Shown in pieces: positions 44,327 to 53,782 of a stretch of DNA of 64,000 bases (the first letter of the stretch is position 1; each line of letters starts with the position of its first letter). Under the pieces are notes generated by a model that worked only from the letters and a program-made list of their open reading frames with translations, was not told where the DNA came from and searched no databases. Source of the DNA: JANYJZ01 sp964523395 (GTDB lineage: Bacteria > Bacteroidota > Ignavibacteria > UBA10030 > SZUA-254); contig CAZFXS010000007.1 of the NCBI GenBank assembly GCA_964523395.1, forward strand, positions 166,018-230,017. Direction: 5' to 3'. The translations under genes and the position numbers were made by a program.

Positions 44327-44524
44327 GTGAAGCAAAAGGCCAAAGTCATCGGAATTGTTATTACAAGCTGTCCGTGCTGTGGAAATCCAATCAATTTTGA
44401 TAGACAAGTGACGAAAGTTTGTGCATACTGTGAAGAAGTTGTTCATATTGACATGGATAAGGTAGAAGTTAGCCTGCATGGACCTACAACTGAAGGTAAG
44501 CGTGTTAAGATCAGCATGAACTAA
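44327..44524 (+). CDS. 65-residue zinc-ribbon protein, function unknown
   Basis: Starts at GTG with GAAAGGA 8-14 bp before. Contains CPCC (15-18) and CAYC (32-35), a CxxC pair likely to bind zinc. The rest is short and polar. I do not recognise a family. It is followed by a strong terminator, so it is its own unit. Confidence 0.65.
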   Translation: MKQKAKVIGIVITSCPCCGNPINFDRQVTKVCAYCEEVVHIDMDKVEVSLHGPTTEGKRVKISMN

Positions 44525-44580
44525 GTCTGCTGAATCAGTATGTGAAAGTTGATATTTTAATCACTCTTCAGTACATTTAA

Positions 44581-44612
44581 AAAGATTCCGCCCGTCGGAA
44601 TCTTTTTTTGGA
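44581..44612 (+). terminator. Rho-independent terminator after the zinc-ribbon gene
   Basis: Stem AAAGATTCCG / CGGAATCTTT, 5-base loop CCCGT, then a run of T. 56 bp after the stop. Confidence 0.85.
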
Positions 44613-44646
44613 CATAACTTGGACTTAAAAAGTCGTATTTATATTT

Positions 44647-45054
44647 ATGTTTCAGCTCTCAAAAAAAGTTGAATATGGTTTAATAGCAATCCGGCATATG
44701 GCCGCAGGTCATAGCGGCCGGACGTTTACCGCTAAGGAGATTGCGGATACCTACCATATTCCTTACGAGCTTTTGGCAAAAGTAATGCAGAAGCTTGTAA
44801 AAGAAGGATTTATTTCTTCCTATCAGGGTGTTCACGGGGGATATGTGCTTGTGCGGAATCCCCATGAACTGAAAGTTTCCGAAGTCATCAACGCGATCGA
44901 AGGGAAGCAAACCGTCACAATTATCCAGTGCGAGGCTGAAACTGCTGAGAACTGTCTTATCCACTCGACTTGCACTATCAAAGATCCGCTCGTAAAGTTG
45001 CAGCAAAATATTAACAAGGTCCTGAACGACCTTTCGATAATGCAAATGGTATGA
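44647..45054 (+). CDS. Rrf2/IscR-family transcription regulator of the SUF operon
   Basis: 135 residues: a winged helix domain (ARHM...IADTYHIPYELLAKVMQKLVKEG) and a regulatory tail with Cys95, Cys103 and Cys109 (CX7CX5C), the likely [Fe-S] ligands. The family senses iron-sulfur or iron status and controls the synthesis genes. It is the first gene of the SUF run and its stop overlaps the next start by ATGA, so it autoregulates by position. Confidence 0.9.
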   Translation: MFQLSKKVEYGLIAIRHMAAGHSGRTFTAKEIADTYHIPYELLAKVMQKLVKEGFISSYQGVHGGYVLVRNPHELKVSEVINAIEGKQTVTIIQCEAETAENCLIHSTCTIKDPLVKLQQNINKVLNDLSIMQMV

Positions 45055-46244
45055 TGAAGTTACCCGTCTATATGGATTCTCACGCAACCACGCCTGTGGA
45101 TCCGCGTGTTCTTGACGCAATGATGCCGTATTTTACTGAGCACTTTGGCAATGCGGCAAGCCGTCAGCATAAGTTCGGTTGGGTCGCGGAAGAAGCTGTC
45201 GAATCTTCACGTAAAACAATTGCTACTGTGATTGGTACAGAATCTCGTGAGATAGTTTTTACTGCAGGTGCGACTGAATCAAATAACCTCGCGATTAAAG
45301 GTACTGCCGATGCACTCCGTCAAAAAGGAAACCATATCGTTACGGTGCAGACAGAACACAAATCAGTTCTTGATGCGTGTAAGAGATTAGAAAAATCGGG
45401 CTGTCAGGTGACATATCTTCCTGTAGATAAATATGGTTTGATAAATCTCTCTGATTTTGAAAAGGCCATAACTCCGAAGACAATTATTGCATCTGTAATG
45501 ATTGCGAATAATGAAATCGGTACACTCCAGCCTGTCGCTGAAATAGGAAGCATTTGTAAAGAACGAAATATCTTGTTCCACACTGATGCCACCCAGGCAG
45601 TTGGGAAGGTGCCAGTGGATGTTAAATCGATGAACATCGATATGATGTCGTTCTCAGGACATAAATTGTACGGACCCAAAGGGGTCGGTGCGCTTTATGT
45701 CAGAAGTTCGAATCCGCAAGTGAAGCTTACACCTCTCATGGATGGAGGGGGGCATGAACGCGGTATCCGCTCAGGCACTTTGAATGTACCCGGAATTGTC
45801 GGGCTTGCAAAAGCTGTGGAACTCTCTGCCCAATTGATGAATGAAGAAACTTCCCGTTTGTCGGCCATGCGTGATACCATGTATGAGTCGTTTCGACGTG
45901 AAATCGGGGATGTCGTTTTGAACGGCCATCCGGTGCAACGCTTACCGCATAATCTCAATGTGAGTTTTATCGGGGTCGAAGATAATGTGTTGATGATGAG
46001 TCTGAAAGATGTTGCAGTATCAACAGGTTCAGCATGCAGTTCAATTGATCCTCACCCGTCGCACGTGCTGAAAGCTCTTCACGTGCCTCAACAGCAATTA
46101 CATTCTGCAATCCGTTTCGGGCTTGGCAGATTTACGACAGATGAAGAAATAAATTATGTTGTTAACAGAGTTGTGGAAAGTGTAAAAAAGCTTCGTTCTC
46201 AGACACAACATTACAGTATCAAACAAGAAACAATCACATCATAA
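45051..46244 (+). CDS. iscS: Cysteine desulfurase, IscS/NifS type
   Basis: 397-residue PLP enzyme that draws sulfur from cysteine to form alanine and a persulfide. PLP lysine Lys205 in SGHKLYGPKG; sulfur-carrier Cys329 in STGSACSS. ATGATG start overlaps the stop of the regulator. The second desulfurase in the same operon (SufS, 50170) is of the other class, so two types are encoded together. Confidence 0.95.
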   Translation: MMKLPVYMDSHATTPVDPRVLDAMMPYFTEHFGNAASRQHKFGWVAEEAVESSRKTIATVIGTESREIVFTAGATESNNLAIKGTADALRQKGNHIVTVQTEHKSVLDACKRLEKSGCQVTYLPVDKYGLINLSDFEKAITPKTIIASVMIANNEIGTLQPVAEIGSICKERNILFHTDATQAVGKVPVDVKSMNIDMMSFSGHKLYGPKGVGALYVRSSNPQVKLTPLMDGGGHERGIRSGTLNVPGIVGLAKAVELSAQLMNEETSRLSAMRDTMYESFRREIGDVVLNGHPVQRLPHNLNVSFIGVEDNVLMMSLKDVAVSTGSACSSIDPHPSHVLKALHVPQQQLHSAIRFGLGRFTTDEEINYVVNRVVESVKKLRSQTQHYSIKQETITS

Positions 46245-46260
46245 CCGGAAATAAATTACC

Positions 46261-46554
46261 ATGAAAGAAACCGAACTTATCGTTAATAATGCCTCGGAAT
46301 TTCTGAAGTACCTGAAATCAAAATTTACGCTTATCCATGCATCCAATTTTTTCTTTCGTGATTTCCATTATGGAGTCATGTCATATCTCCAGGATCATGG
46401 AAAAAAACTAAAATATCATGATGCTGAAAAAGTAGCACAGGAAGTCGGAACAGCGTTTGAACAAAAAGGATTATTCAAGCGCATTGATCATCAGTCATGG
46501 CTGTTGAATTATCCCGAATTTGCTTTACCAAAGGTTGAGAAGAAACCCGCGTAA
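46261..46554 (+). CDS. 97-residue conserved-looking protein inside the SUF operon
   Basis: Mixed helical protein without known motifs; residues 14-50 (FLKYLKSKF and NFFFRDFHYGVMSYL) are the most hydrophobic. It lies between the desulfurase and SufB with 16- and 32-bp spacers, so it is cotranscribed. I cannot name it. A chaperone or scaffold role in Fe-S assembly would be a guess. Confidence 0.6.
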   Translation: MKETELIVNNASEFLKYLKSKFTLIHASNFFFRDFHYGVMSYLQDHGKKLKYHDAEKVAQEVGTAFEQKGLFKRIDHQSWLLNYPEFALPKVEKKPA

Positions 46555-46586
46555 CTATCATTTGAAAGTGACCTGAACAAAAAACT

Positions 46587-48032
46587 ATGAACACCGAAAC
46601 AAACACCATAGAAGAATTAGCGAATAAAGAATACAAGTGGGGTTTCGTTACTGACATTGAAGCTGACAGCGCACCCAAAGGTCTGAACGAGGAAATTGTA
46701 CGGTTTATTTCAAAGAAAAAGAATGAACCCGAATGGCTTCTCGAATGGCGGCTTAAGGCATTCCGTCACTGGTTAACAATGGAAGAGCCGACATGGCCGA
46801 ATGTGCATTATCCTTCGATTGATTATCAGGAGTATATTTACTACTCAGCGCCGAAACAAAAAAAGAAATTGGACAGCCTCGACGAGGTTGACCCAGAATT
46901 ACTTAAAACCTATGAAAAGCTTGGCATCTCGCTCGCTGAACAAAAAAGATTGTCAGGGGTTGCGGTTGATGCCGTGTTCGACAGCGTGTCTGTTGCGACG
47001 ACATTCAAGAAAAGCCTGAATGAGCTTGGCATTATTTTCTGCTCGTTCTCTGAAGCTGTGCAGGAACATCCTGATCTCATCAAAAAATATCTCGGTGCTG
47101 TCGTTCCTTACACCGATAATTATTTTGCGACATTGAACTCCGCCGTTTTCAGTGACGGCTCGTTTTGTTATATCCCAAAAGGCGTACGGTGTCCGATGGA
47201 GCTTTCCACATACTTCCGCATTAACGCGGAAAACACCGGACAGTTTGAGCGCACATTGATTGTTGCTGAAGAAGGAAGCTATGTCAGTTACCTCGAAGGC
47301 TGTACGGCTCCGATGCGGGATAAAAATCAGCTTCATGCGGCAGTAGTTGAACTCATCGCGTTTGACAATGCCCAAATCAAGTATTCGACGGTTCAAAACT
47401 GGTACCCCGGTGACGCCGAAGGAAAGGGCGGTATCTATAATTTTGTCACGAAGCGCGGCAAATGTGCGGGTGTGAATTCCAAAATTTCATGGACACAGGT
47501 CGAAACCGGTTCGGCAATAACATGGAAATATCCCGGTGTTATTTTGCAGGGTGATAATTCGGTCGGTGAATTTTACTCAGTTGCAGTAACAAACAACCGC
47601 CAACAAGCGGATACCGGAACCAAGATGATTCATATCGGTAAGAACACAAAAAGCACGATTGTATCAAAAGGAATTTCAGGAGGATTCGGCAACAACTCGT
47701 ATCGTGGATTGGTAAAGATCCAGAAGAATGCAACGAACTCCAGAAATTTCTCACAATGTGATTCGCTGTTGCTCGGCGATAAATGCGGAGCACATACCTT
47801 CCCGTATATCGAAGTGAAAAATACTTCCTCAAAAGTAGAACACGAGGCTTCCACATCCAAGATCGGTGAAGACCAGATATTTTACTGCAAACAGCGGGGA
47901 CTTTCCACTGAAGACGCGGTAAACATGATTGTCAACGGATTTTGCAAGGAAGTGTTTCGTGAATTGCCGATGGAGTTCGCTGTTGAAGCACAAAAACTGC
48001 TCGGTATCAGTCTTGAAGGCAGTGTCGGATAA
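46587..48032 (+). CDS. sufB: Fe-S cluster assembly scaffold SufB
   Basis: 481 residues with the SufB core: a long parallel beta-helix ending VEHEASTSKIGEDQIFYCKQRGLS, and an N-terminal helical part. Conserved blocks include YSTVQNWYPGD and EGCTAPMRDKNQLHAAVVE, where Cys in EGCTAP and CKQRG are notable. Forms SufBC2D with the next two gene products and builds [4Fe-4S] clusters. Confidence 0.96.
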   Translation: MNTETNTIEELANKEYKWGFVTDIEADSAPKGLNEEIVRFISKKKNEPEWLLEWRLKAFRHWLTMEEPTWPNVHYPSIDYQEYIYYSAPKQKKKLDSLDEVDPELLKTYEKLGISLAEQKRLSGVAVDAVFDSVSVATTFKKSLNELGIIFCSFSEAVQEHPDLIKKYLGAVVPYTDNYFATLNSAVFSDGSFCYIPKGVRCPMELSTYFRINAENTGQFERTLIVAEEGSYVSYLEGCTAPMRDKNQLHAAVVELIAFDNAQIKYSTVQNWYPGDAEGKGGIYNFVTKRGKCAGVNSKISWTQVETGSAITWKYPGVILQGDNSVGEFYSVAVTNNRQQADTGTKMIHIGKNTKSTIVSKGISGGFGNNSYRGLVKIQKNATNSRNFSQCDSLLLGDKCGAHTFPYIEVKNTSSKVEHEASTSKIGEDQIFYCKQRGLSTEDAVNMIVNGFCKEVFRELPMEFAVEAQKLLGISLEGSVG

Positions 48033-48064
48033 CATTTATTTCATTCAAAAGGAAAACAGAACCA

Positions 48065-48823
48065 ATGCTCGAAATCAAAAATCTTCACGCATCAATTAAC
48101 GGAAATGAAATTCTCAACGGTATTAATCTTAAAGTGAATGCCGGAGAAGTACATGCTATTATGGGCCCGAACGGTTCCGGCAAAAGCACGCTGGCCCAGG
48201 TTCTTGCCGGACGGGAAGCCTATGAAATCACCGACGGGCAGGTCGTTTACAATGGTAAAGACCTGTTGGAATTAAGTCCGGAAGACCGCGCGAGAGAAGG
48301 GATCTTCCTCGCATTCCAGTATCCCGTCGAAATTCCGGGCGTAAGCAATACCTATTTTCTTAAAGCGGCGTTGAATGCTGTCAAGAAACATCACGGTCAA
48401 CCTGAACTGGATGCGATGGAGTTTCTTTCACTTGTCAAAAAGAAGATGAAACTTGTTGAAATGGACCAATCGTTGCTGAACCGTCCGGTGAATGAAGGAT
48501 TTTCCGGCGGTGAAAAGAAACGCAACGAAATTTTCCAGATGGCTGTGCTGGAGCCGAAGCTTGCTATTCTTGATGAAACGGATTCCGGGCTTGATATCGA
48601 CGCACTGAGAATCGTTGCGGATGGTGTCAATAAACTCAAGACAAAAGACAATGCCGTTATTGTTGTAACGCATTATCAGAGGTTGCTGAATTATATTGTT
48701 CCGGATTATGTTCATGTGTTGGTTGATGGACGGATAGCAAAATCGGGAACGAAAGAACTAGCGCTTGAACTCGAAGAGCGCGGTTACGATTGGATTAAAG
48801 ATGAATCTGCTGTACAGGCATAA
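48065..48823 (+). CDS. sufC: SufC ATPase
   Basis: 252-residue ABC-type ATPase of the SUF complex. Walker A GPNGSGKST (36-44 region), signature SGGEKKRNE, Walker B LAILDETDSGLD, and H-loop near THYQRLLNY. It powers cluster assembly on SufB/SufD. Directly between sufB and sufD with 3 bp to the next ATG. Confidence 0.96.
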   Translation: MLEIKNLHASINGNEILNGINLKVNAGEVHAIMGPNGSGKSTLAQVLAGREAYEITDGQVVYNGKDLLELSPEDRAREGIFLAFQYPVEIPGVSNTYFLKAALNAVKKHHGQPELDAMEFLSLVKKKMKLVEMDQSLLNRPVNEGFSGGEKKRNEIFQMAVLEPKLAILDETDSGLDIDALRIVADGVNKLKTKDNAVIVVTHYQRLLNYIVPDYVHVLVDGRIAKSGTKELALELEERGYDWIKDESAVQA

Positions 48824-48826
48824 TCG

Positions 48827-50173
48827 ATGATAAAAGAACAGACACAACAGATCGAGCAGTATCTCTCGAATTTCGAGAAGTTTGAAAAGGGACTGAACGG
48901 TGAATCGAAATCGCCCGTTCACATGATTCGGAAAACTGCGCTGGATACATTCACAAAACTCGGTTTCCCCACTACTAAGAATGAAGAGTGGAAGTTTACC
49001 AGTGTTTTACCAATTGCCCAGACTCATTTTGCGCAGATTCTGAATCCGGATCCTTCAGGAATCACACAAAAAGATATCAAACACTTTCTGTTTCCCGGAC
49101 TCGAAAAGAACCGATTGGTTTTTGTCAACGGGCACTTTTCAAAAGAGCTTTCTTCCATTACTGCTGTTCCAAAAGGCGCAACGGTAAAAAGTCTCGCAGA
49201 AGCGCTCCGCGCAGATAAAGACATTGTTGAGCAGCACCTTTCACGACACGCACGTTTTGACGAGAACACTTTCACCGCCCTAAATACGGGATTTATGAGT
49301 GACGGTGCGTTCATTAATGTTCCCGCCGGTGTTATAGTCGAAGAGCCGATCTTCCTTTTGTATGTCGCGACAAAATACTCTGAGCCGTTTATAACGCATC
49401 CAAGAAATCTTGTTATCGTTGGAAAAAATGCGCAGGTCTCAATTGTTGAGCGTTATGTTTCACTTCAGGATACAGTATATTTCACAAATGCCGTTACTGA
49501 AATCGTTGCCGGAGAAAATTCGGTTATAGAGCATGACAAACTTCAGCAGGAACATACCAATGCGTTTCATGTCGGTTCATTGCACATAACAATGGAGGCG
49601 AAGAGCAATTTTACTTCAAACTCATTCGTCATGGGCGGCTCGCTTGTCCGTAACGATATTGTTTCCGTACTCGGTGCTGAAGGAATTGAGTGCACGTTGA
49701 ATGGGTTGTCACTTGCCACGGGCAAACAACATATCGATAACCACACGACGATTGACCATGCCAAGCCGCATTGCAACAGTCATGAGTTGTACAAATCAAT
49801 ACTTGACGGGAAATCCAAGGGTGTGTTCAATGGAAAGATTTTTGTCCGGAAGGATGCCCAGAAAACGGACGCGAAGCAGACAAACAAAACACTCCTGCTT
49901 TCCGATGAAGCAACAATCGATACGAAACCTCAGCTTGAGATATTTGCGGATGACGTAAAGTGTACGCATGGCGCCACGGTAGGACATCTTGATGCCGAGG
50001 CGGTATTTTACCTCCGTTCGCGTGGAATCGGGATTGATCTCGCAAGGGATATTCTCACCTACGCCTTCGCAAGCGATGTTACCCGTCGTGTTAAAATTGA
50101 AGCTGTACGAAATGAGCTTGACCATATGATTCTCGAACGACTGCACCAGGGACGTCAGATGGAAGGTATATGA
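48827..50173 (+). CDS. sufD: Fe-S cluster assembly protein SufD
   Basis: 448 residues, a beta-helix partner of SufB. The C-terminal blocks KCTHGATVGHLDAEAVFYLRSRGI are typical of SufD. It overlaps the start of sufS by ATGA (50170). Forms the SufBC2D scaffold. Confidence 0.94.
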   Translation: MIKEQTQQIEQYLSNFEKFEKGLNGESKSPVHMIRKTALDTFTKLGFPTTKNEEWKFTSVLPIAQTHFAQILNPDPSGITQKDIKHFLFPGLEKNRLVFVNGHFSKELSSITAVPKGATVKSLAEALRADKDIVEQHLSRHARFDENTFTALNTGFMSDGAFINVPAGVIVEEPIFLLYVATKYSEPFITHPRNLVIVGKNAQVSIVERYVSLQDTVYFTNAVTEIVAGENSVIEHDKLQQEHTNAFHVGSLHITMEAKSNFTSNSFVMGGSLVRNDIVSVLGAEGIECTLNGLSLATGKQHIDNHTTIDHAKPHCNSHELYKSILDGKSKGVFNGKIFVRKDAQKTDAKQTNKTLLLSDEATIDTKPQLEIFADDVKCTHGATVGHLDAEAVFYLRSRGIGIDLARDILTYAFASDVTRRVKIEAVRNELDHMILERLHQGRQMEGI

Positions 50174-51414
50174 TAAAAGCTGAAGTCGATATTGCATTGT
50201 TGGATGTGGAAAAAATCAGAAATGATTTTCCTATCCTTCGTCAGCGTATTCATGGCAAGCCGTTAGTGTATCTGGATAATGCGGCAACAAGTCAGAAGCC
50301 GCAATCGGTGATTGATGCGACGAAAAGATATTACGAGATGGAGAACTCCAATATCCACCGTGGGGTTCATTATCTGAGCGAACATGCCACACAACTGTAT
50401 GAACAGGCGCGGACAAAGGTTCAACGGTTTATCAACGCTTCATCGCTGAAAGAAATTGTGTTTGTGCGCGGAACTACTGAGGCCATCAATCTTGTTGCCC
50501 AAACGTACGGACGGAAACATGTCAATCAAAATGATGAAGTCGTTATTTCCGGACTGGAACATCATTCCAATATCGTACCGTGGCAACTGTTGTGTGAAGA
50601 ACGGAGCGCTAAACTTCGCGTTATTCCGATCAATGATAATGGTGAATTGATTCTTGAAGAGTACGAAAAACTTCTCAAGGGAAAAGTGAAAATTGTTTCC
50701 CTGAGCCATGTGTCAAATGCTCTTGGAACAATCAACCCTGTCAAAAAGATGATTGACCTTGCCCACCGTTACGGAATTCCGGTGTTGATCGATGGTGCAC
50801 AGGCTGTACCGCATATGAAGGTCGATGTTAGTGACCTCGGCTGCGATTTTTATGCGTTCTCGAGTCATAAGATGTTCGGGCCGACAGGAGTCGGCATTCT
50901 CTACAGCAAGAAAGATCTTCTTGAGGCCATGCCGCCATACCAAGGCGGGGGCGACATGATTAAGTCAGTTACGTTTGAAAAAACTATTTATAACGATCTC
51001 CCGTTTAAGTTTGAAGCCGGAACGCCGAACATTGCCGGCGGTATCGGACTTGGCGCTGCAATCGATTATATAAATTCGGTTGACATGGATGTGGTTTATC
51101 ATCATGAACTTGAGTTGCTTCATTACGCCACCAATACACTTTCTTCAATCAAAGGTGTCCACATCATCGGTACCGCCAAAGAAAAAGCGGGCGTGGTTTC
51201 ATTTACCATCGACAATATACATCCGCATGATATCGGGACGATACTTGACAGCGATGGAATCGCCATCCGCACCGGCCATCATTGCGCGCAACCGATTATG
51301 ATACGGTTTAATATTCCGGCGACAGCAAGGGCATCATTTGCCATGTATAACACAAAAGAGGAAATTGACGCGCTGGCAAAAGGAGTGCGTCATGCGATTG
51401 AGGTGCTCGGCTGA
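50170..51414 (+). CDS. sufS: Cysteine desulfurase, SufS type
   Basis: 414-residue group II desulfurase. PLP lysine in AFSSHKMFGPTG, active Cys in RTGHHCAQPIM, and the N-terminal YLDNAATSQKP. Works with the SufU scaffold/sulfur acceptor just downstream. Its stop overlaps the start of sufU (TGATG). Confidence 0.95.
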   Translation: MIKAEVDIALLDVEKIRNDFPILRQRIHGKPLVYLDNAATSQKPQSVIDATKRYYEMENSNIHRGVHYLSEHATQLYEQARTKVQRFINASSLKEIVFVRGTTEAINLVAQTYGRKHVNQNDEVVISGLEHHSNIVPWQLLCEERSAKLRVIPINDNGELILEEYEKLLKGKVKIVSLSHVSNALGTINPVKKMIDLAHRYGIPVLIDGAQAVPHMKVDVSDLGCDFYAFSSHKMFGPTGVGILYSKKDLLEAMPPYQGGGDMIKSVTFEKTIYNDLPFKFEAGTPNIAGGIGLGAAIDYINSVDMDVVYHHELELLHYATNTLSSIKGVHIIGTAKEKAGVVSFTIDNIHPHDIGTILDSDGIAIRTGHHCAQPIMIRFNIPATARASFAMYNTKEEIDALAKGVRHAIEVLG

Positions 51415-51866
51415 TGTCTGATTTACGCGAGTTATATCAGGAAGTAATCCTTGATCACAATAAAAGTCCCCGTAATTTTCACGCGATGGCAAACGCCGAT
51501 AGGAAAGTGGAAGGGTATAATCCGCTCTGCGGAGATCATTATACGGTCTATGTGAAATTGAACGGTAACATTGTTGAAGATGTCAGTTTTGAAGGGGCCG
51601 GTTGTGCGATTTCCAAAGCTTCGGCCTCGGTGATGAGTTCAGAGATAAAAGGGAAAACAGTTGCAGAGGCTGAACAGTTGTTTGATAACTTTCACAAACT
51701 GGTTACCGGCGAACTTCATGGTGAAAATGAAATTGAAAATCTTGGCAAGCTTGCCGCGTTTGGCGGTGTGTCCGAATTTCCGGCGCGCGTGAAATGCGCC
51801 AGCCTTGCATGGCATACGTTGCACGCCGCGTTGGATTCCGATGAGCAAGTTGTGACAACCGAATAA
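51414..51866 (+). CDS. sufU: SufU/IscU-like sulfur transfer or scaffold protein
   Basis: 150 residues. Cys39 (with Asp41), Cys64 and Cys128 are the expected zinc/cluster ligands, and the SufU-type insertion between the last two cysteines is present. In Gram-positive-like systems it accepts sulfur from SufS. No IscU-style ISC operon is present. Confidence 0.92.
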   Translation: MSDLRELYQEVILDHNKSPRNFHAMANADRKVEGYNPLCGDHYTVYVKLNGNIVEDVSFEGAGCAISKASASVMSSEIKGKTVAEAEQLFDNFHKLVTGELHGENEIENLGKLAAFGGVSEFPARVKCASLAWHTLHAALDSDEQVVTTE

Positions 51867-51922
51867 TACATTTGAATTATAAAGAAAATTATGTATCCTA
51901 AAAGCAAAAGAGCGGAGGAATA

Positions 51923-52258
51923 GTGGAAACACAGCAAATTTCCTCCATTGAAAAAGGAATCATTGAAGCACAGGTCCTGGAAGTGATCAAGACCTGTTAC
52001 GATCCTGAAATTCCGGTAAATATTTTTGAGCTTGGTTTAATTTACGATGTTCAGGTTGATGATGCCGGCGTTGTGACGGTTAAAATGACGCTCACATCTC
52101 CCAGCTGCCCGGCCGCGCAGTCGTTGCCGCCGGAAGTCGCTCAGAAAGTAAAGACAGTTCAGGGAGTGACAGACGCGAAAGTAGAAGTTGTATGGACTCC
52201 GCCATGGACCCCGGCATTGATGTCGGAAGCTGCGAAACTGGAATTGGGGATGATGTAA
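51923..52258 (+). CDS. sufT: SufT/MIP18-family protein (DUF59, PaaD-like)
   Basis: 111 residues starting at GTG. Motif DPEIPVNIFELGLIYDV and SPSCPAAQ are the hallmarks of the DUF59 family, which helps to mature certain Fe-S proteins. Linked to sufU by 56 bp and to the A-type carrier by 63 bp. Confidence 0.92.
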   Translation: METQQISSIEKGIIEAQVLEVIKTCYDPEIPVNIFELGLIYDVQVDDAGVVTVKMTLTSPSCPAAQSLPPEVAQKVKTVQGVTDAKVEVVWTPPWTPALMSEAAKLELGMM

Positions 52259-52321
52259 CACAGCAGATTATTGGATTAACACAGGATAAACGGATAATAA
52301 TAAAATGAAAGGATGAAAGAG

Positions 52322-52690
52322 ATGTCTGATACGATGACAATAAACAAACCGCAACTGAAAGAAGATATTGAGCTGACGGAAAAAGCCGTTCAGCAGGTTC
52401 AGAAAATCAAAATAGAAAATAATATTCCCGAATCACATGGCCTGCGTGTCGGCGTGAAAGGCGGGGGTTGTTCAGGGTTATCATACGTTCTTGGTTTTGA
52501 CGCTGAGCCGCGCCCCAATGATAAAATATTTCAGATGCACGGCGTTACAATTTTTATCGATCCGAAAAGCCTGTTCTATCTTTCCGGTACTCAGCTTGAT
52601 TTTCAGGACGGGTTGAACGGTAAAGGATTTGTCTTTAATAACCCGAACGCCCAGAAATCGTGCGGATGCGGAAGCTCATTCAGCGCATAA
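52322..52690 (+). CDS. sufA: A-type Fe-S carrier (SufA/IscA/ErpA)
   Basis: 122 residues from the ATG at 52322, 8 bp after AAAGGA; an ATG at 52313 is too near that motif. Conserved cysteines in GGGCSGLSY and KSCGCGSSF, as in all A-type carriers. It delivers clusters to target proteins. Last gene of the SUF run. Confidence 0.93.
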   Translation: MSDTMTINKPQLKEDIELTEKAVQQVQKIKIENNIPESHGLRVGVKGGGCSGLSYVLGFDAEPRPNDKIFQMHGVTIFIDPKSLFYLSGTQLDFQDGLNGKGFVFNNPNAQKSCGCGSSFSA

Positions 52691-52751
52691 CAGGTTTAGC
52701 CCAATCCTTCAGGATAGGCTACAGGGATACAATTAAAAAATTAAGACCCAT

Positions 52752-53474
52752 ATGAAACGCAGATCATTTATACGTTCGACTGTATTGGGAGGAGCATTAG
52801 CAGCTCTTCCCGGCAATTCACTGATGTCGTCAATTACATCGATTCCACAAACGAAGGAGCAAACACCTATGCCGTTCACACTTCCGAATTTACCGTACGC
52901 TCACGACGCACTCGAGCCGTACATCGACAAGACCACGATGGAAATCCATCATGGCAAACACCACGCCGCATATGTCACCAACCTCAATAAAGCAGTTGAA
53001 GGCGGTGAATGGGCATCAAAATCTATCGAAGATATTCTCGCGAACATCTCCAAACTTCCACCGGCTGTTCGCAACAACGGCGGCGGGCATTACAACCATT
53101 CACTCTTCTGGAACATCATGAAAGTCAACGGCGGCGCAACGCCTTCCGGTGATCTTGGCGCGGCAATCACCCGCGACCTTGGTGGGTTCGACAAGTTCAA
53201 AGAGGCGTTTTCCAACGCCGGAGTTACACGCTTTGGCTCCGGCTGGGCTTGGCTGATTTCCCAGCACGGCAAACTCGTTGTTGCTTCCACGCCGAACCAG
53301 GACAATCCTCTGATGGACATCGCCGAAGTTAAGGGCGTTCCGATCCTCGGTATGGACGTGTGGGAACACGCCTATTACCTGAAGTACCAGAACCGCCGTC
53401 CGGATTACGTTGCAGCGTTCTGGAATGTCATCAATTGGGATGAAGTGGCAAAGCGTTACGCGTCAGCTAAATAG
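52752..53474 (+). CDS. sodA: Fe/Mn superoxide dismutase with a Tat-like signal
   Basis: 240 residues. Metal ligands His66, His116, Asp202 and His206; Gln183 at the second-sphere position and Gly in GGHYNHS favour a Mn-type or cambialistic enzyme. Residues 1-30 (MKRRSFIRSTVLGGALAALPG) carry a twin-arginine motif and hydrophobic stretch, so the enzyme is probably exported folded to the periplasm. It follows the SUF operon by 62 bp. Confidence 0.93.
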   Translation: MKRRSFIRSTVLGGALAALPGNSLMSSITSIPQTKEQTPMPFTLPNLPYAHDALEPYIDKTTMEIHHGKHHAAYVTNLNKAVEGGEWASKSIEDILANISKLPPAVRNNGGGHYNHSLFWNIMKVNGGATPSGDLGAAITRDLGGFDKFKEAFSNAGVTRFGSGWAWLISQHGKLVVASTPNQDNPLMDIAEVKGVPILGMDVWEHAYYLKYQNRRPDYVAAFWNVINWDEVAKRYASAK

Positions 53475-53482
53475 ATGATGTT

Positions 53483-53497
53483 CTGAGCGGAGTCGAA
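53483..53497 (+). repeat. Palindromic repeat core, family A, copy 4 (arms degraded)
   Basis: CTGAGCGGAGTCGAA, identical to the core at 8868 region; the flanks do not form a good stem here, suggesting a decayed copy. Confidence 0.6.
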
Positions 53498-53595
53498 CGG
53501 CTACGCTTCACCTTAAATAACCCTCACCCCTTTATCCCCGGTCCTAGTTTTCCTGCAAAAAGGACGGCATAAAGGGAAAAAGAACAGTTCTATAG

Positions 53596-53623
53596 AAAGG
53601 CCGGTGGTGAACCGGCCTTTTTT
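53596..53623 (+). terminator. Rho-independent terminator after sodA
   Basis: Stem AAAGGCCGGT / ACCGGCCTTT with a short loop and a T run, 121 bp after the stop. Confidence 0.85.
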
Positions 53624-53782
53624 GTTTTCAATAATCCCATTTGATATTGTTGTGAGAATCTGTTACCTTTCTTCAACTATGATTACCACCGGGAGTCTTA
53701 CCAACCTCTGATACTTGCTACCGCCTAACGGAAATACCGAGGCAGTTGTCTTATCATTTCAAATTCAAGGAAGGAGTTTTTT

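Larger units (their letters stand above)
53475..53782. other. Intergenic region with repeat core and terminator
   Basis: 308 bp. It starts with a family A repeat core (53483-53497) without clear arms, then a low-complexity CCCTCACCCC stretch, a terminator (53596-53623), and AT-rich upstream DNA of the next gene. No credible coding sequence. Confidence 0.55.

Noticed and set aside
44327..44524. Antisense 62-residue frame over the zinc-ribbon gene
   Set aside because: The plus-strand gene has CxxC pairs, promoter, Shine-Dalgarno and terminator; the antisense frame has none.
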